Positions 1 through 11,279 of a DNA stretch of 64,000 nt are shown here, in pieces. The notes below the pieces were generated by a model. That model saw nothing but the letters and a program-made list of their open reading frames with translations. It made no database searches and was not told where the DNA came from. Both the position numbers and the translations under genes were made by a program. The DNA lies in the NCBI GenBank assembly GCA_034509735.1, contig JACGWO010000005.1, forward strand, positions 23,616,383 through 23,680,382. The letters run 5' to 3'. The stretch comes from Sesamum alatum (lineage: Eukaryota > Streptophyta > Magnoliopsida > Lamiales > Pedaliaceae). Within the stretch, counting starts at the first letter, position 1; every line of letters begins with the position of its first letter.

Positions 1-815
1 GTCCCCGTGGTGCCAAGGAAGGTCCCATAAGACCTAAGTCTGGCTTTTGTCGCTTCCATAACGATTATGGACATACTATAGAGGAATGTCAACATTTGAA
101 GTACAAAATTGAACGACTCATTCAGAATAGGTACCTACAGGAGTTCGTGTGCCCAGAAAAGTCTCAAGGCACAGGCCCTTATCAGAAGAAGGACCTATGC
201 TAGGAAAAAGTGCTAATGGAGTCTAGCCTAAGCCCCCTCGAACAGAAGGACGTAAACAAACCTCCTCGGTCTAATTCGAGAACGCCAACCTCCCTAGGAA
301 GAGAGCCATTTAGATGATAGCAGGAGGGCCTATGCGGGAGACTCTCATAGGGCCTGGTAAATATTGGCTCAGGAGGCCGAAAATACGCCTTCTGCAGAAA
401 TTATGGACGTAAATGTGCTGGTAGATGCGCCGGGCTCGGTGAGAAGAAGGGGGTCATTCTCCCTCACAACGATGCACTGGTGATCATGGTTACCGTGGCT
501 GATTACAAAGTGAACAGAGTCTTCATAGGCTCTGGAAGTTCAGTAGGTATACTCTTTGGGGAGGCTTACGATCAAATACAATTGGAGAAGCTCCCATGGA
601 AAAAATGGATACCTTGTTGTACGATTTCACCGGAGAGGTTGTCCGCCCCAGAGGATCCATCACCCTCCCTCTCTCTTTGGGACAAGGATCGCCAAGGAGA
701 ACATGCCTGATCAAGTTCCTAATAGTGGATACCCCCTCAGCATATAATATCATCCTGGGAAGGCCTACCCTGAACACCTTTCAGGCCGTCATTTCAACTT
801 TTCACATGGCTTAAG
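1..815 (+). pseudogene. Gypsy gag C-terminus and aspartic protease, broken
   Basis: The first 180 bases encode the end of a Tat-type Gag with the zinc-knuckle-like pattern CRFHNDYGHTIEEC followed by KIERLIQNRYLQEFVC. After several stops the protease domain follows: VADYKVNRVF, then IGSGSSVGILF at about 510-560, where the family has D-S/G-G/S-S at the active site; here the catalytic Asp codon reads Gly. The flap/C-terminal part (SAYNIILGRPTLN, about 735-780) is in another frame. The protease would process the Gag-Pol polyprotein. The lost active-site Asp, the frameshift near 600 and the stops show it is dead. Confidence 0.8.
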
Positions 816-2128
816 ACAAGGGGATTCAATTTCTCCTGCATTTTTCCTCCTCATGGGGAACGCCATGCGTATGCCCATATGGACATATGGGCCTGGGGGG
901 TATGGAGGTAGCCCGTCCTGGAGTGGCTGAAGGAGGGGCGGCTTCCCTCAGATAAATGGGAGGCTACCTGATTAAAAAGGTAAGTAGTTCGATTCCTCCT
1001 CATGTGGAGTAAGCTCTGGAAAAAGTCTTTCACGCATCCCCTCTTGAGATGCTTATCACAAGGAGAGGGGACACACGTTCTCAAGGAGATTCACGGAGGA
1101 TGTTGTGGATCACACATAGGTGCATTGGCCTTGGCCAATAAAGCCTTGCGAGTCGGCTACTTTTGGCCCATGATGAAGTAAGATGCTAAAACATTGGTAA
1201 GGCAGTGCGAGAAATGCCAAAGACATGCCTCTGTAGTACATCAATTGACCGAGCTACTAACAACTTTGCTAGCCCTATGCCCCTTCACTCAGTAGGGAGT
1301 CGACATAGTAGGGCTATTCCCCATGGCGTCCGGCCAAAAAGAAGTTCCTCTTAGTAGCCATCGACTACTTTACAAAATGGGTATAAGCTCAACCTCTCTC
1401 CCGTATCACTGAAGGGGAAGTCATGAAGTTCCTCTAGAAGAATATTATTTGTCGCTTTGAGTTTCCCCGAGAAATCATCTCAAATAATGGATGATAATTC
1501 CAAGGAAGCAAAATCAAGGACTGGTGCAAGGGTTTGCAAATCAAGCAAAGATTCACCTCTGTACACACCCTCAAGCCAATGGTCCAGTGGAGCTCACCAA
1601 TTGTACCCTCCTACAAGGGATTAAGAAAAGACTTGATAGAGTTACGGGGAATTAGGTCGAGGAACTTACCAGAGTCATCTAGCCTACCAAACCACTCCTA
1701 GAAGTTCCATGGGCGTAAGCTCTTTTTCCCTCGTGTATGGGACGGATGCTGTAATGCCTGCTGAGGTGGGCATGCTCTCTCATCGGATAATGTGCTATAC
1801 AGAATACAACAATACCAATTTTCTTAAGGAAAACCTCGATCCCATAGAGGAAACTCCGGGAACAAGCATTCCTTCGCATGCAGTGATACAAGAGTATAAT
1901 AATTAATGCATACAATAAGTAGGTTAAGCCTCATGAATTGCAAGTCGGAGACCTGGTGCTCCGGAAGACCGAAGCCTCGAAACTAGTGAGCAAGCTAGAT
2001 CCCACCTAGGAAGGCCCTTACAAAGTTAGGGGAATGTTAGGGAACGGAGCTTGTGAATTAAAGGATGGGGAAGGGCACCCTATGCCTCGCCCATAGAATA
2101 TACACAATCTCAAAAGATTTTTCACATA
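816..2128 (+). pseudogene. Gypsy integrase and C-terminal tail; RT and RNase H deleted
   Basis: Downstream of the protease end the sequence resumes in the linker before integrase. About 1085-1250 encodes the HHCC zinc-binding N-terminus (GSHIGALALANKALRVGYF, then QCEKCQRHA). About 1290-1760 encodes the catalytic core, with WGVDIVG-like, REIISDNG-like and YGTDAVMPAEVG motifs spread over several frames. About 1920-2125 is the typical tail (VGDLVLRK, LDPTWEGPYKV-like, NLKRFF). Integrase joins the cDNA to the host chromosome. Many stops and shifts make this a relic. The join between 815 and about 900 removes the whole polymerase region, so any past mobility after that loss depended on partner elements. 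Confidence 0.8.
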
Positions 2129-3184
2129 AGACCTGCCCCCAGGCAAAATCCACATCTAAAAGACATTTTCTTGCCTTCCTGATAAGCATCCTCTCTAGAA
2201 TATGTCCTGCATCGATGGCAGTACCTCCTTGAAGGAACATTATCCTGCCTTCCCAATGGGAACCCTCTCAAGAATAAAGACCTGCCCGCTAGCCAGGGTT
2301 CACATTAGAAACACACTTTCCTGTCCTCCTGGTGGCAACACCCTCAAGAACAAGTCTTGCCTCCTAGGCAGGATCTCCCTCGACGCCTTTTTGACTTCTC
2401 TGCAGGACCCTTCCCCAGGATAACTCCTGCTCTCAAGCAGGCCTTGTCAGGAGGGTGCTTTCTCTACCCTCCAAGCAAAAAACTTGCTCAGAATAAGGAC
2501 TTCATTCAGGATATCCTTAAAAGTTAAAATCCTTCTTTTTGTAAAAAGCTTACTTTCATTTCCCTAAGAGCATCTACTCATTTGCTCTAGCAAGAAGGCA
2601 TGTCCAACAACCCTGCTAAACAACAGGCACTCTTACAAGTCATCCCTCCTACGATTAGGGGCCCTTCCTAAAAACTAAGCCTGCTTCTGGCAGGCATCCC
2701 CTTCACCAGGAAGATAAGCCCTGTCCACAAACAAGCACTCACCTTAAACAAGCCTTGGTCACACACAAACATTCCTACAATCCCTCCAAGGGCATAAAGT
2801 CGAAGTAGTAACACAGGTAGTTTTGAACTCTACTTCCCAATAAATTATCATACATTCATAGTATTTCAGGAATACAAATTCCCGTCATAACCCGAAAGCA
2901 TGCAGAAAAGGCGGCCAACCCCTACCAACAAAGCAACATACAAAGATAGCATATGAAGAAAGCAAAAGTGACATAAAAGACCCTTCCTGGCCAAACTGGC
3001 CCAAGGAAGTGGAGAGAAGCATCATCTAAGAACCCCTTCTGGCCAAATCGACCCAGAAAGGGGAAAGCAAATATCATCATAAAAATAGAGAAAAGCAAGG
3101 GAAAGCAAGCAAATTATCTCACCGCATATCAAATGGGGAAAAGGAAGCAGAAAAATAAACTGTTCCAAAACGGGGGGAGTACAT
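2129..3184 (+). repeat. Spacer between gypsy pol and reverse-strand ORF, degenerate tandem repeats
   Basis: No plus-strand gene is seen here. About 2130-2420 is built from imperfect units rich in 'cctgccttcc' and 'ctcaagaa', for example near 2170, 2245 and 2320, each followed by a 'cctgc'-type segment. At 2975-3075 there are two copies of a unit of about 52 bp, each beginning cctTCCTGGCC/cctTCTGGCC and ending in 'atcatc', and each able to fold on itself. Variable tandem repeats in the 3' non-coding region are known from Tat-lineage elements and can seed satellite DNA. Unit boundaries were judged by eye. Confidence 0.5.
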
Positions 3185-5115
3185 TGAAACATCCTTCCGC
3201 ACAGGTGGGGTCTTCTCAGGCTCTTCCATCGGCTCTAGCTCCGAAGGAAAAAGGACCATTTTAGCAGGATGGAGAGGGACATAGTTGCCTTGAAGGGCTC
3301 ATCTTGCTCATCTTTTGGGATATCCACCTCCATACCCTCTGACTCGGGAGCTCGCACCGGTGTCCAACAGTTGATCCAGCTCTCCATCTGAAAAATATTT
3401 ACCGAACATATCCTTTAACAACCCAGAAATCCCAAACAGAAGAGAAGATAACTTGGTAATCTTATTACCTGGATCAATTGGGAGGACTTCGTGCATAGAG
3501 GAGGAGGCGCGAAGGGGTTTGGATCATTCTTCAGAGTGGCCTCCAAGTCGAGGAAGGAAAGCTTTGTCCCCTTCGGGGAAAATCCTTGGGCCGAAAATGG
3601 CGCCTGGCCAGTCTGAAAACCATACTTCAGGAATGGCCCAGCAATATTAGTTACCTCTCCCTGATATTCCGCAGACTTCTTGTACGTAGAGAGGCGGCTC
3701 TCCCAGTAGGTCTCTAGGAAATTCTTCCTTTTCTTTGAATTAGGGAAGTTAAGGCGAGCTCGGTCCGCTGCATTGGCCAGAGCCTTCGATTGATCCCTTG
3801 ACAAAGCCAGAATTTCCTAGTGGACTTTCTTCCTTTCCTTCTCAGCTTGTTGGTACTTCCCCCAGATATCCTTCTTCGACTCTTTTAGCTTGGCCAGAAC
3901 CGTGGCCATCCTCTCCAAGCGCTCCTCCGGCCTTTTCCTCTGCCCGTAGGAAGGAGGAGGGGGAGGCGTCTCCACGGGGCGGTCTAGCAACTCCCCCACT
4001 AGCGTAGCCGCTTGAAAGAACGCTCGTCAGGACAATCCCCAAGCAAAAATACCAAGAAAAACGCAAGCGAGTCAAGGCACATTAGCTTTGAGATATGCCC
4101 CAACTACCTCCTCTTTGGGAAGGGAGGCCAACAAATGCATGTCACTGGGAAGCACCATCCCTCTCAGAAGCTCCGCAAAAAGCCCCAATTCTTCTTCTTT
4201 CTTCCTCATAACTGACTGGTGGGTATACGCCCCCCACTTTGGGACAAATCTCTAGCGTCGGGGGGAGGAGGCCCCAAGAGGGGGAGGACAGGGGGGCACC
4301 ACAGTAAAGCGAGCAACAACCTTTTGGGAGTTCCCAAAAAGAGGCTGACTGGAGGAGCTTCGCCCTTTGGCAAGATCCTCCCTGAGGGGGAAGGAATGAC
4401 CTCTTTCCTTTCATGTCCCCCGGAGTCCCCCCGGGAGTCTAGGACGACACCGAAGCCTCCTCTGGGTTATCACGAGTACTGTCCCGCAACAGTTTTTCGA
4501 ACATGATTTTCTCTGCAGAAAAAGGGAAAACAAATCAAACATACTAACACTTCAGAAAATACAAGCAACATGCAGGAAAGGAAAAACTAAAAGTACGCAA
4601 GGGCTCCTCCAGAAGGACCTCCTTAGGACTCAGGTGAAACTGGAAAAGTAGCCTCTCGCTATCATGTTCCGGATGTCGTAAGGATGGCGATTCAACTCCT
4701 CCAGCGAAGAAGAAAAAACCTATGGCCGCTCGTTCACCGAGAAGGAGTTGGTATGGGGAAGGTCGCTTATCCATTCACAAGGGAAGGACCAATGAGTGGG
4801 AGGCCTCACAAAAAAGGAGGTCCCCCTCCAACGTTTAGGGGCACTAGGAACAGGCAAAAATGTACCCTGGGTAGGAGAAGAAGTGAAACATACTGGGCTT
4901 CAACCTTTTCAATTGAAAGCAGTTAAAGATGTGCTCGCCTGTGACAGGTACATTGTGGTACGACAAGACCATGACAAAGCTGGCTAAAAGACATAATGAG
5001 TTTGGTACCAGTTGATTTAAAGGGACTTGGAATAAACTAGACACTTCTTCATAAAAAGGAGTGATGGGGAACCTAAAACCGGCCCTTAACTGGGCCAGGA
5101 AAAAACACAAACACC
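3185..5115 (-). pseudogene. Reverse-strand extra ORF of Tat-like gypsy element (putative gypsy-type 'Transposase_28' domain)
   Basis: Read on the minus strand, about 5110-4844 encodes AQLRAGFRFPITPFYEEV, then a stretch with PNSLCLLASF and FQLKRLKP. This matches the plant 'putative gypsy type transposon' domain (Pfam Transposase_28), a family of unknown function often found antisense within Tat elements. A low-complexity, frame-broken middle follows (4774-4142). Then come a charged coiled-coil-like segment (about 3999-3820, ATVLAKLKESKKDIW) and a C-terminal region (about 3804-3415, LETYWESRLSTYKKSAEYQG). Coil and C-terminus share a frame interrupted by one TAG near 3818; another shift lies near 3490. 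It ends before the polypurine tract. Its role in the element is not established. Domain assignment is from memory of the family pattern. Confidence 0.65.
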
Positions 5116-5142
5116 CACCGGAGGATGTTCCGGCTGGCTATT

Positions 5143-5152
5143 AGGGGAGGGG
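5143..5152 (+). other. Polypurine tract of gypsy element
   Basis: AGGGGAGGGG lies directly before the 3' LTR start TGATTGGGG. This is the expected position and composition of the primer for plus-strand DNA synthesis in LTR retrotransposons. Confidence 0.75.
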
Positions 5153-6388
5153 TGATTGGGGAAAATTATATAACCTATTTCTATGTTTTCACCCTCATTT
5201 TATCTCGATATAATGCTTGTTCTTGGGTATATTTGTGGTTTTTAGGAACTTTGGTGGGCAAAAAGGGCAAGTGCAAGACAAGAGTCCAAACATAGAAAGA
5301 AGATTGAAAAATTCTGCAAAATGACTACGAGTTAGCCCGTGACCCATGGGCTATCAGAAATCCGGTTTCAGAAGCGCAGGAAGCATAACCCGTGACCCAC
5401 GGCTTATCAAACATTCGCTGGGCGGAAATTGGCAGACGAGTTGACCTACAAAAAACAAGAATTCTGATTATAGGTCAACCAAAAAGAAGTCATATTTCTT
5501 TGTAATCCACCTTAGAGTCTTGTTTAGAATAGGACTAGAAAAGAAAAAGAGTTTCTATGCTAAATAGAGTCCTATTCCTCTCCTTCCTCAACTAGGATTG
5601 TCCCTCTATATAAAGAAGGAGGGAGGAAAAGACTAGATTCAACTTGTTTTCCAGCAATTTTCTGCATCTTTTCTCTTGTGTTTTTGCTAGAATTAGGATG
5701 AACATATTTTCTTTTTGTGCTAAGGCTTATGGAAAGCCTAATTGATACTATGTGTTAAATATTTTCTGGATCAATCTATTATTATTTTCGCATATCCATG
5801 AGTTATTATGTTTGTTGCTATTATTTAAGAGCTTGATCACCTCTTAGATTTCTTAATTATGTTAATGAACCGAGAGGGAATTTAGCATAGTGGAAAGGGT
5901 AATTCATGGTATGGATTGAATGATGTGTAGACATACACAGACATGATCTATCTGGTTCCATAGGTTTTTCATAAATCTTAATGCATTATTATCACGAGTC
6001 TTGGAGAGGAGAGATCCCCTAATTCCTTGGTAGTAATAGGTTCGGTATAGCTCGAGAGAGTATATTGGATTAAATTAGGAAAAACCTCAGTATGCGAAAA
6101 TACTTGTCTGTTTTGATTAATCCGTTAATATTATACGTTGTATTGATTAGGTGGACCTATAGTCGTGGCACTTCTTCCTAAATCTGCGTTTTTCTCCGAC
6201 ATAATTACTTTCTACAAGTTGATTTTATTGTCTTTTAGTAGTTTCATAAATCATTCCAATTCTCGATTGTCCAAATAGTTAGGGATTAGCCAAAGTTGTG
6301 GTAATTGTTTCATTAAATCCTCGTGGGATCGACATTCTTTATACTACTTGATAGCTAGTATACTTGCTAGTATATATTTTTGCAATCA
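5153..6388 (+). repeat. 3' LTR of gypsy element (1236 bp)
   Basis: Begins TGATTG and ends CAATCA, a perfect 6-bp terminal inverted repeat with the canonical TG...CA. It starts immediately after the purine tract and contains a TATA box at 5607-5614. The 3' part has the 'cctcgtgggatcgaca' segment often seen near the ends of Tat-type LTRs. The partner LTR and any target duplication lie outside the window; the five bases after the end are AGGGG. Confidence 0.85.
5607..5614 (+). promoter_or_regulatory. TATA box in gypsy LTR
   Basis: TATATAAA about 455 bp into the LTR, followed by a purine-rich stretch. Its position fits an RNA polymerase II start that divides U3 from R. No evidence of activity can be read from the sequence. 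Confidence 0.6.
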
Positions 6389-6404
6389 AGGGGACATAAG
6401 TAAA

Positions 6405-6493
6405 AAAATCCTGAGATTTCGCAACCAGTCGTTGTAGTTTGTTCCATTGAATTTGTTTGTCTCAAGAATGGTGGAAAGTGGGTTCTTAGACAT
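6405..6493 (-). pseudogene. Copia gag, N-terminal fragment
   Basis: The start codon at 6493-6491 opens MSKNPLSTILETNKFNG, followed by TNYNDWLRNLR. This is the start of the copia Gag (UBN2/DUF4219-type) seen in the other copies. The frame is lost at about 6405, near the gypsy insertion point. Gag forms the retrotransposon particle around the RNA. Unlike element 2 (start codon ATA), this copy keeps its ATG. Confidence 0.75.
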
Positions 6494-8691
6494 TTTAAAA
6501 TCTACATTTTAGAAAACAGCGCGCGATCAGCAGAAAATAAAGGATGGTGGTTTGATAAAATAATTAAATGCATGGACTTTAGTCATTTAATCCTCCCACT
6601 ATTTATACGAAAACACGGTACTCTCAAACGTGATTTTCGGGAAATCCTTTCCAAGTGGGCTTGGGATCCACAGCGATTTTTCCCATACCCCGCTTTTACG
6701 ATTCGCATGGAAAAGATCCTGTGGGAGGTATTCCATACCATTCTCGTTCCACGAGATTCCCAAGATTATTGCCTCACTCTTTCACATGATCCCGAGGACT
6801 CCAAGCGAATCATGTTAATTGGGCGTTAGACCCAACCCAATCGACCGAGCCACGGACCCACTGGTACCCCCACGACTCGTGAGACAGGTAGCAGCAGCCC
6901 GCTTTTCGTTCATGACATAATGCAGCTTCCTTTAAGTACAATAACGTGCCACGACTCGTGAGACCACGCTATTGACCTAAAGCAGCTTCCTCACTATGCC
7001 ATGGATTGGAAGGCATGGACAAACTCCTAGAGTTCTGTCCACTTTGTCTAGGGTCTAATATTTTGACATTGGTCCAACCAATGTGAGAGTAAGTAATGAC
7101 CGAGATCTCAAATAAATATCTACACATACATCCATAATGCGTAAATAAACCATTCATAGCAGTTATACGATAAATAAATAATCCATTCATCCATCATCAT
7201 AACCACATGCAAAATTAAAGCCTAGCACGCCCCTGTTGGATGATCACGAGCCCGAATCCTATGCGATCCACTGAGCCCGCAGTGGATCTATGGTCAATCT
7301 AGGGTTGGTCCTATACTATTACATTAATAGTAACCCAATCATCATGCTGATGGGCCTTGGTCTCTTTTTCTCTTTCTTCACTTCATGGAAAACACCAAGG
7401 GGCCTCCCGTCTAGGCTCTCCATGTGGTCCTTCCTTCTTCTCCACCAATTACAAAAAAGGAAACCTCACTCCTAGTCTACTCTCATTACATATTAAAAAA
7501 TAGAAACCCCAGCGAAAATCCGGGGGGAGTACATAAGGAGGGAGGTAGAATGCCTTATTATTCCAAGGCAACTAGAAAGAGAGAAGGAGAAAGCAGTAAA
7601 AAGAGGCACACAGGCCCAACAGAAAATAAACCATACATCCGGTCTTTAGGGCTCGCGACCATCCATTTCCATCCAACACACATAATCACATGATCCAATC
7701 ACATAATTACATAATACCAACAACATATGATTTCCAATCATAAATATCCAAAATAATTAATGAATATGTGCACAACGTGTGAAAAATAAAAACGCAAATA
7801 TTGGCAATAATATTTTCTTGTTTTAGGAAAACATTTCCTCATTATTTTAAGTAAAATAACCCCGGGATTCCGAATCCTATTTATTTTACTCCTAAAATAA
7901 TGTCTTTAGAAAAATAGGCATAATTGGACCAAAAACGATTTTTCAGAATTAATTCAAAATTAAAACTGAAAATAATTAAAAAAATAAAAGAATAATACTG
8001 CTAGGGTTTTGAAACCCTAGCAGCAGCAGCTGCCGCCGCCGCCGCCGCCGGCGGCTCGCCGGCACGCGCGCAGGTACTGCCTGGCCGGGCGCCCGCGCGC
8101 TGCGCGGCCCGGCATGCCGGCAGGCCGCCGCGCGCGCAGGCTCCCCTGCCTTGCGCGCGCGCTGGCCTGCTGGCTGCCGGCCGTGCCGTGCGCAGTGCGC
8201 GCGCAGAGGCAGGGGAGCCCGTCCGCGGGCGGACTCGCAGGCGCGCGGCCTTGCGCGCGCGCGCGCATGAGCGCGCCTGCTGGGCGCGCGCGCGCAGACA
8301 CCCTTATCTGCGTGCGCGCGCGCCTAGAGGCGCTGCCCTGCGCGCGCACCTGCGCGCAGCCTTCCTGGCTGCGCGCTGCCCCCGCGCGGCCGGCTGGGCG
8401 GGCGCGCACAGGCCTCTCTTGCCTGCGCGCGTCTGCCCTGCCGGCAGCGTGCGGCTGCGCGCGGCCAGCCCTCCCTGCTGGCCGGCTGCGTCGTTTCTCG
8501 TTTTCCGTTCAATTTTTCCACCCCGTTTCCCAAGAAAAACAGAAAATCACCAACATTCATAAATTCACACGAATCAAAAATTAAAATCGACATGCTTAAA
8601 ATCAAGAACAATCAAGATTTAATAAAAACATGCCAATTTCACGTTTCATGCGTATAACGCACATAAACCCTAGGCCTATACACCGAACCGG
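6494..8691 (-). other. 5' leader of minus-strand copia element
   Basis: About 2.2 kb of non-coding leader between primer site and gag. It contains two copies of CACGACTCGTG (6871-6881 and 6950-6960), the conserved 'gtgaacaaag'-type spacer region between them, an AT-rich middle, a 9-bp-arm hairpin (8001-8020, CTAGGGTTT-tg-AAACCCTAG) and a GC island (8020-8495). Short leaders are usual for copia elements, so the length is notable. No ORF in it has protein-like composition. Confidence 0.7.
8020..8495 (-). repeat. GC-rich CGCG-laden leader island
   Basis: About 475 bp of extremely GC-rich sequence with many GCGCGC runs, set in AT-rich flanks. On the element's strand it begins about 210 nt after the primer site. 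Islands of similar composition but little base-by-base similarity occupy the same place in the other copia leaders here (15318-15416 plus 19289-19490; 25255-25650; 54640-54770; 60675-60850). Long open frames crossing it reflect lack of AT-rich stop codons, not genes. Confidence 0.75.
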
Positions 8692-8703
8692 GCTCTGATA
8701 CCA
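8692..8703 (-). other. Primer binding site, copia minus element
   Basis: On the minus strand the sequence is TGGTATCAGAGC, the standard plant copia site complementary to the 3' end of initiator methionine tRNA. One base (G) separates it from the LTR end CA. Minus-strand DNA synthesis would start here. Confidence 0.9.
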
Positions 8704-8704
8704 C

Positions 8705-10707
8705 TGAAAGAAAATCCGGTGGATCGTCCCGGGAATTGCGCGAATGCGGAAGCGCGGTAAAATAAACGTATTAAAATAAAATGCATGCTTTTAATTTAAA
8801 GAACACGCTCAAGGGGTGTGCCCTTGAGGTTCCCGGGCGTTCGGTGTATCTCATGATCATAAAACAATTAAATAAATCATGGAGGCCATAGAGTTAAAAA
8901 TAAAGAGGGACGAAATCTTAAACGAGACCTACCCGTTGTCGTTTTCGTCTTCAACTGCTACTCGCGTTGTTCCCCGTTTTGCACCAAGACCTCGTTCTTG
9001 AGATCCTCCAAATCGTGACACACGATCCACCCACGTATCTTGCACGTCGTGCTAGCAACGAACAAGTATTATTTTGGAGTGGACGAATCAATAACTCGTT
9101 ATCGATTAACGGTATTGGTTCGTCTAAGTTCTTGATGTTCCAAGAACAAAAAGAACTAAGAAAAAATATTTTCTTGCTAGAGAAGGAGAGAGGGGGCGGA
9201 CGAGAGGTAGGAGAGGGAGAGTGTGTGTTGTGTGTGTTTTTCAAGAATCATCAAAAAAATCTCTTAAATGTTGGAAGCTAGGGGTTTATATAGAGGAAGA
9301 GTTTAATCCTCTTTAAACTCAAACTCTAAGTAACCTAATTTGACTAGGATTTTGACCTAGTTAAAGTCCTAGTCAAACTAGTGTTTGACCTAGTCAAACG
9401 AATCCTAGCCTTCCATCTCCCCTTTCCATCTCGATCGTTGATTTTAATTTAATGGAATATTTAAATCCTATTAAATATTCCAAAAGGCTAAAAGAATAAA
9501 TATAATATTATAAATAAATATTATTATTTATTCTAAGCCCATTAAATCAACCCTTTTAATAAATCCTATTTATTAATTTAATTCCTTTTATCAAATAGAA
9601 GGAATTAATTTCTCCAAGAAAATATAGGACCCGATTAAATCTAATTTAATCATTCCTTTACTCCAATATTTAATTCCAAATTAAATACTAAGTGTGTGTG
9701 GATAGTGTGTGACTCTTTAGGTTCACCATTCAGCTAGACTTGGTCGGATTCCTAGAACCCGTCCGTTACCATGGGTGGTCATCTAGCAACGGTCCATGGC
9801 ACTAGAGACTAGGTGAAATATTCGGGGATGAACATTTAGGTTCTAACAGTACACTTGTCCTTCTGTCTTCGGTCTCATCACTTAGGGTCTAGGGCACGGA
9901 AGATGCAGGTACCCATTTTGGACCTAAGTGTCGGTCTGTCCCCACTAAACGCCGCAAGGGAAACCTTTTCCCTTCTGTTCAGTCACTGTGGCCACAGATT
10001 TTAGGGATAAGACACAGAGCATATATGAGACTCAACTGTCAACACCTTTTGACAGGAGACAGATCCTTTCTTGGAAACTACTGTCACTTTGTACACCCGA
10101 GCTGCATTAGACATGGCTTATGACTACTCAAGAGTATTTTGGCAATCTCTCACCATATCTAAGATACAGACCTGATGCACAGGTAAACTCAGCAGTTCCT
10201 CAAGTCAAAGGACTTGGCCTGTACCGTTGGAACCGGGAATACACGTCATACCTTGCTGACCATACTCAAGGTCCTCCGTAAGACGGTTCCCGCGAGTCAC
10301 CTCAGTCAGCTGCTTCCCAGCATGCTGACCCACTAACACTGCTTAGACGACCTTCGTCACCCGTCGATGAAATACGACAGCAGATGCTTAGTGCAAGTCT
10401 CAAAGGGAATCCCGGTACCCATTTTCGGGATTCCTTGACTTGGAGATTTCCGGACTGATTCGGTAAGACTGATTTCATGGACCTACCTCCAAGCGTAGTC
10501 CCAGTCCCCGAAATTGTTTCTCAGTCCGTGGGCTTTGTTTGCGTAGTGAACAGAAATGTAAATGCAGATAAGTGAACGTAAACCAAGTATTGCCATATGA
10601 ATTTTCACTTCTTTATTCATACATATTTTATCAAATACCAAAGAATTGTCTAGACATAGGTTACATATTCCTGCCAAAATTGGCTTACATGGTCACCTAT
10701 TCTAACA
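8705..10707 (-). repeat. 5' LTR of copia minus element (2003 bp)
   Basis: On the minus strand it starts TGTTAGAATAGGTGACC and ends ...TTTCA before the primer site. A TATA box (TATATAAA) lies at 9285-9292. The conserved core block described in the findings starts with TCACCT at 9816. By its start (GTGACCATG.AAGCC) and its ending with a short 'gacgatcca' segment it resembles solo LTR 22572-24589 more than LTR 12819-15058. It interrupts a gypsy LTR fragment to its right; the flanking bases are CAGGC, and the other flank is not in the window. Confidence 0.85.
9285..9292 (-). promoter_or_regulatory. TATA box in copia LTR
   Basis: TATATAAA on the minus strand, about 1415 bp into the LTR. The homologous LTR at 22572 has TATAAATA at almost the same offset (about 1419 bp), which supports it as the element's promoter. 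Confidence 0.6.
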
Positions 10708-10712
10708 CAGGC

Positions 10713-11279
10713 CAGGCCTCCCAAGAAGAAAGTAAGGCCAAACCCACGTATGGAGTAAGGGCGCGCAGCTAGGCCCCCCATGGGAGAAGCCCCAGGCTAA
10801 AAGCCCATAAAGGAAGGTTTAATCCGACAAGAAGATTGGATAAGGATTATCCAAACTCACCCTTATTCGGGAAGGACCACCCCCAACTACTTCCTTCTTT
10901 TTAGGAGGTCACGCTCGCAAGACCTTGGGGAGGACGCTGGCAGACCTTCTGAGAATTCAGCCCTCCAAGAGTCCGTCTTTCTCAAGTAACCTCTCTATAA
11001 ATATTAGCCTTGTTGGTTGCACAAGTCATGTTTTTCCTACACCCTAACCTCTCGAATTTCTCTCTAAATTATACTTAACACACTTGATGCTTGTTGCTTT
11101 TGAATTACTACCATTTTTCTCTTACATTCAAGTGTACTTTTGTCACGATTGTTTACTGACTTGAGCGTCAGAGTGTTAACACTTTTTTTGCAAGTCTCCA
11201 TTTCCAATTTGCAGAAATTCAAGCCCACTCCGTTCGAGCCCAAGAAAACAAGCTTGATTGAGCACATTTTGCTCACATC
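10713..11279 (+). repeat. Gypsy-type LTR fragment
   Basis: A TATA box (TATAAATA, 10996-11003) and a downstream segment 'actgacttgagcgtcagagtg' (about 11154-11175), a phrase typical of Tat-type plant LTR R/U5 regions, mark this as the 3' part of a gypsy LTR in plus orientation. Its left part was separated by the copia insertion ending at 10707. No coding sequence is seen. The right boundary is uncertain. Confidence 0.5.

Larger units (their letters stand above)
1..6388 (+). mobile_element. Ty3/gypsy (Tat-like) LTR retrotransposon, 3' part
   Basis: The element enters from the left window edge, so its 5' LTR and most of gag are not seen. Visible in order: end of gag, aspartic protease, a jump straight into integrase, a spacer with degenerate tandem repeats, a long reverse-strand ORF, a purine tract and the 3' LTR. 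A reverse-strand ORF between pol and the 3' LTR is known from the Tat lineage of plant Ty3/gypsy elements, which is why I assign it there. Reverse transcriptase and RNase H are absent between protease and integrase, so this copy cannot move on its own. Its right end lies inside the gag of a minus-strand copia element, so it is the younger of the two. Confidence 0.85.
6389..10707 (-). mobile_element. Copia element on minus strand: 5' LTR, leader and gag start (truncated)
   Basis: Reading leftward: LTR (10707-8705), primer binding site (8703-8692), leader of about 2.2 kb, gag start codon (6493-6491), then about 30 codons of gag before the gypsy 3' LTR cuts in. The rest of this element should lie on the far side of the gypsy insertion, left of the window. 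The leader and gag start match the other copia copies here (20895, 27020, 62515), which fixes the orientation. Confidence 0.85.

Noticed and set aside
6572..6829. Plus-strand 85-codon frame beginning MDFSHLILPLF
   Set aside because: It is the complement of copia leader sequence (the same bases occur inverted near 20740-20820 and 26880-26950).
8017..8584. Long open frames on both strands in the GC-rich stretch (up to about 156 codons)
   Set aside because: Arg/Ala/Cys/Pro-rich noise caused by lack of AT in a GC island of a retrotransposon leader; the frames are not shared with the islands of other copies.
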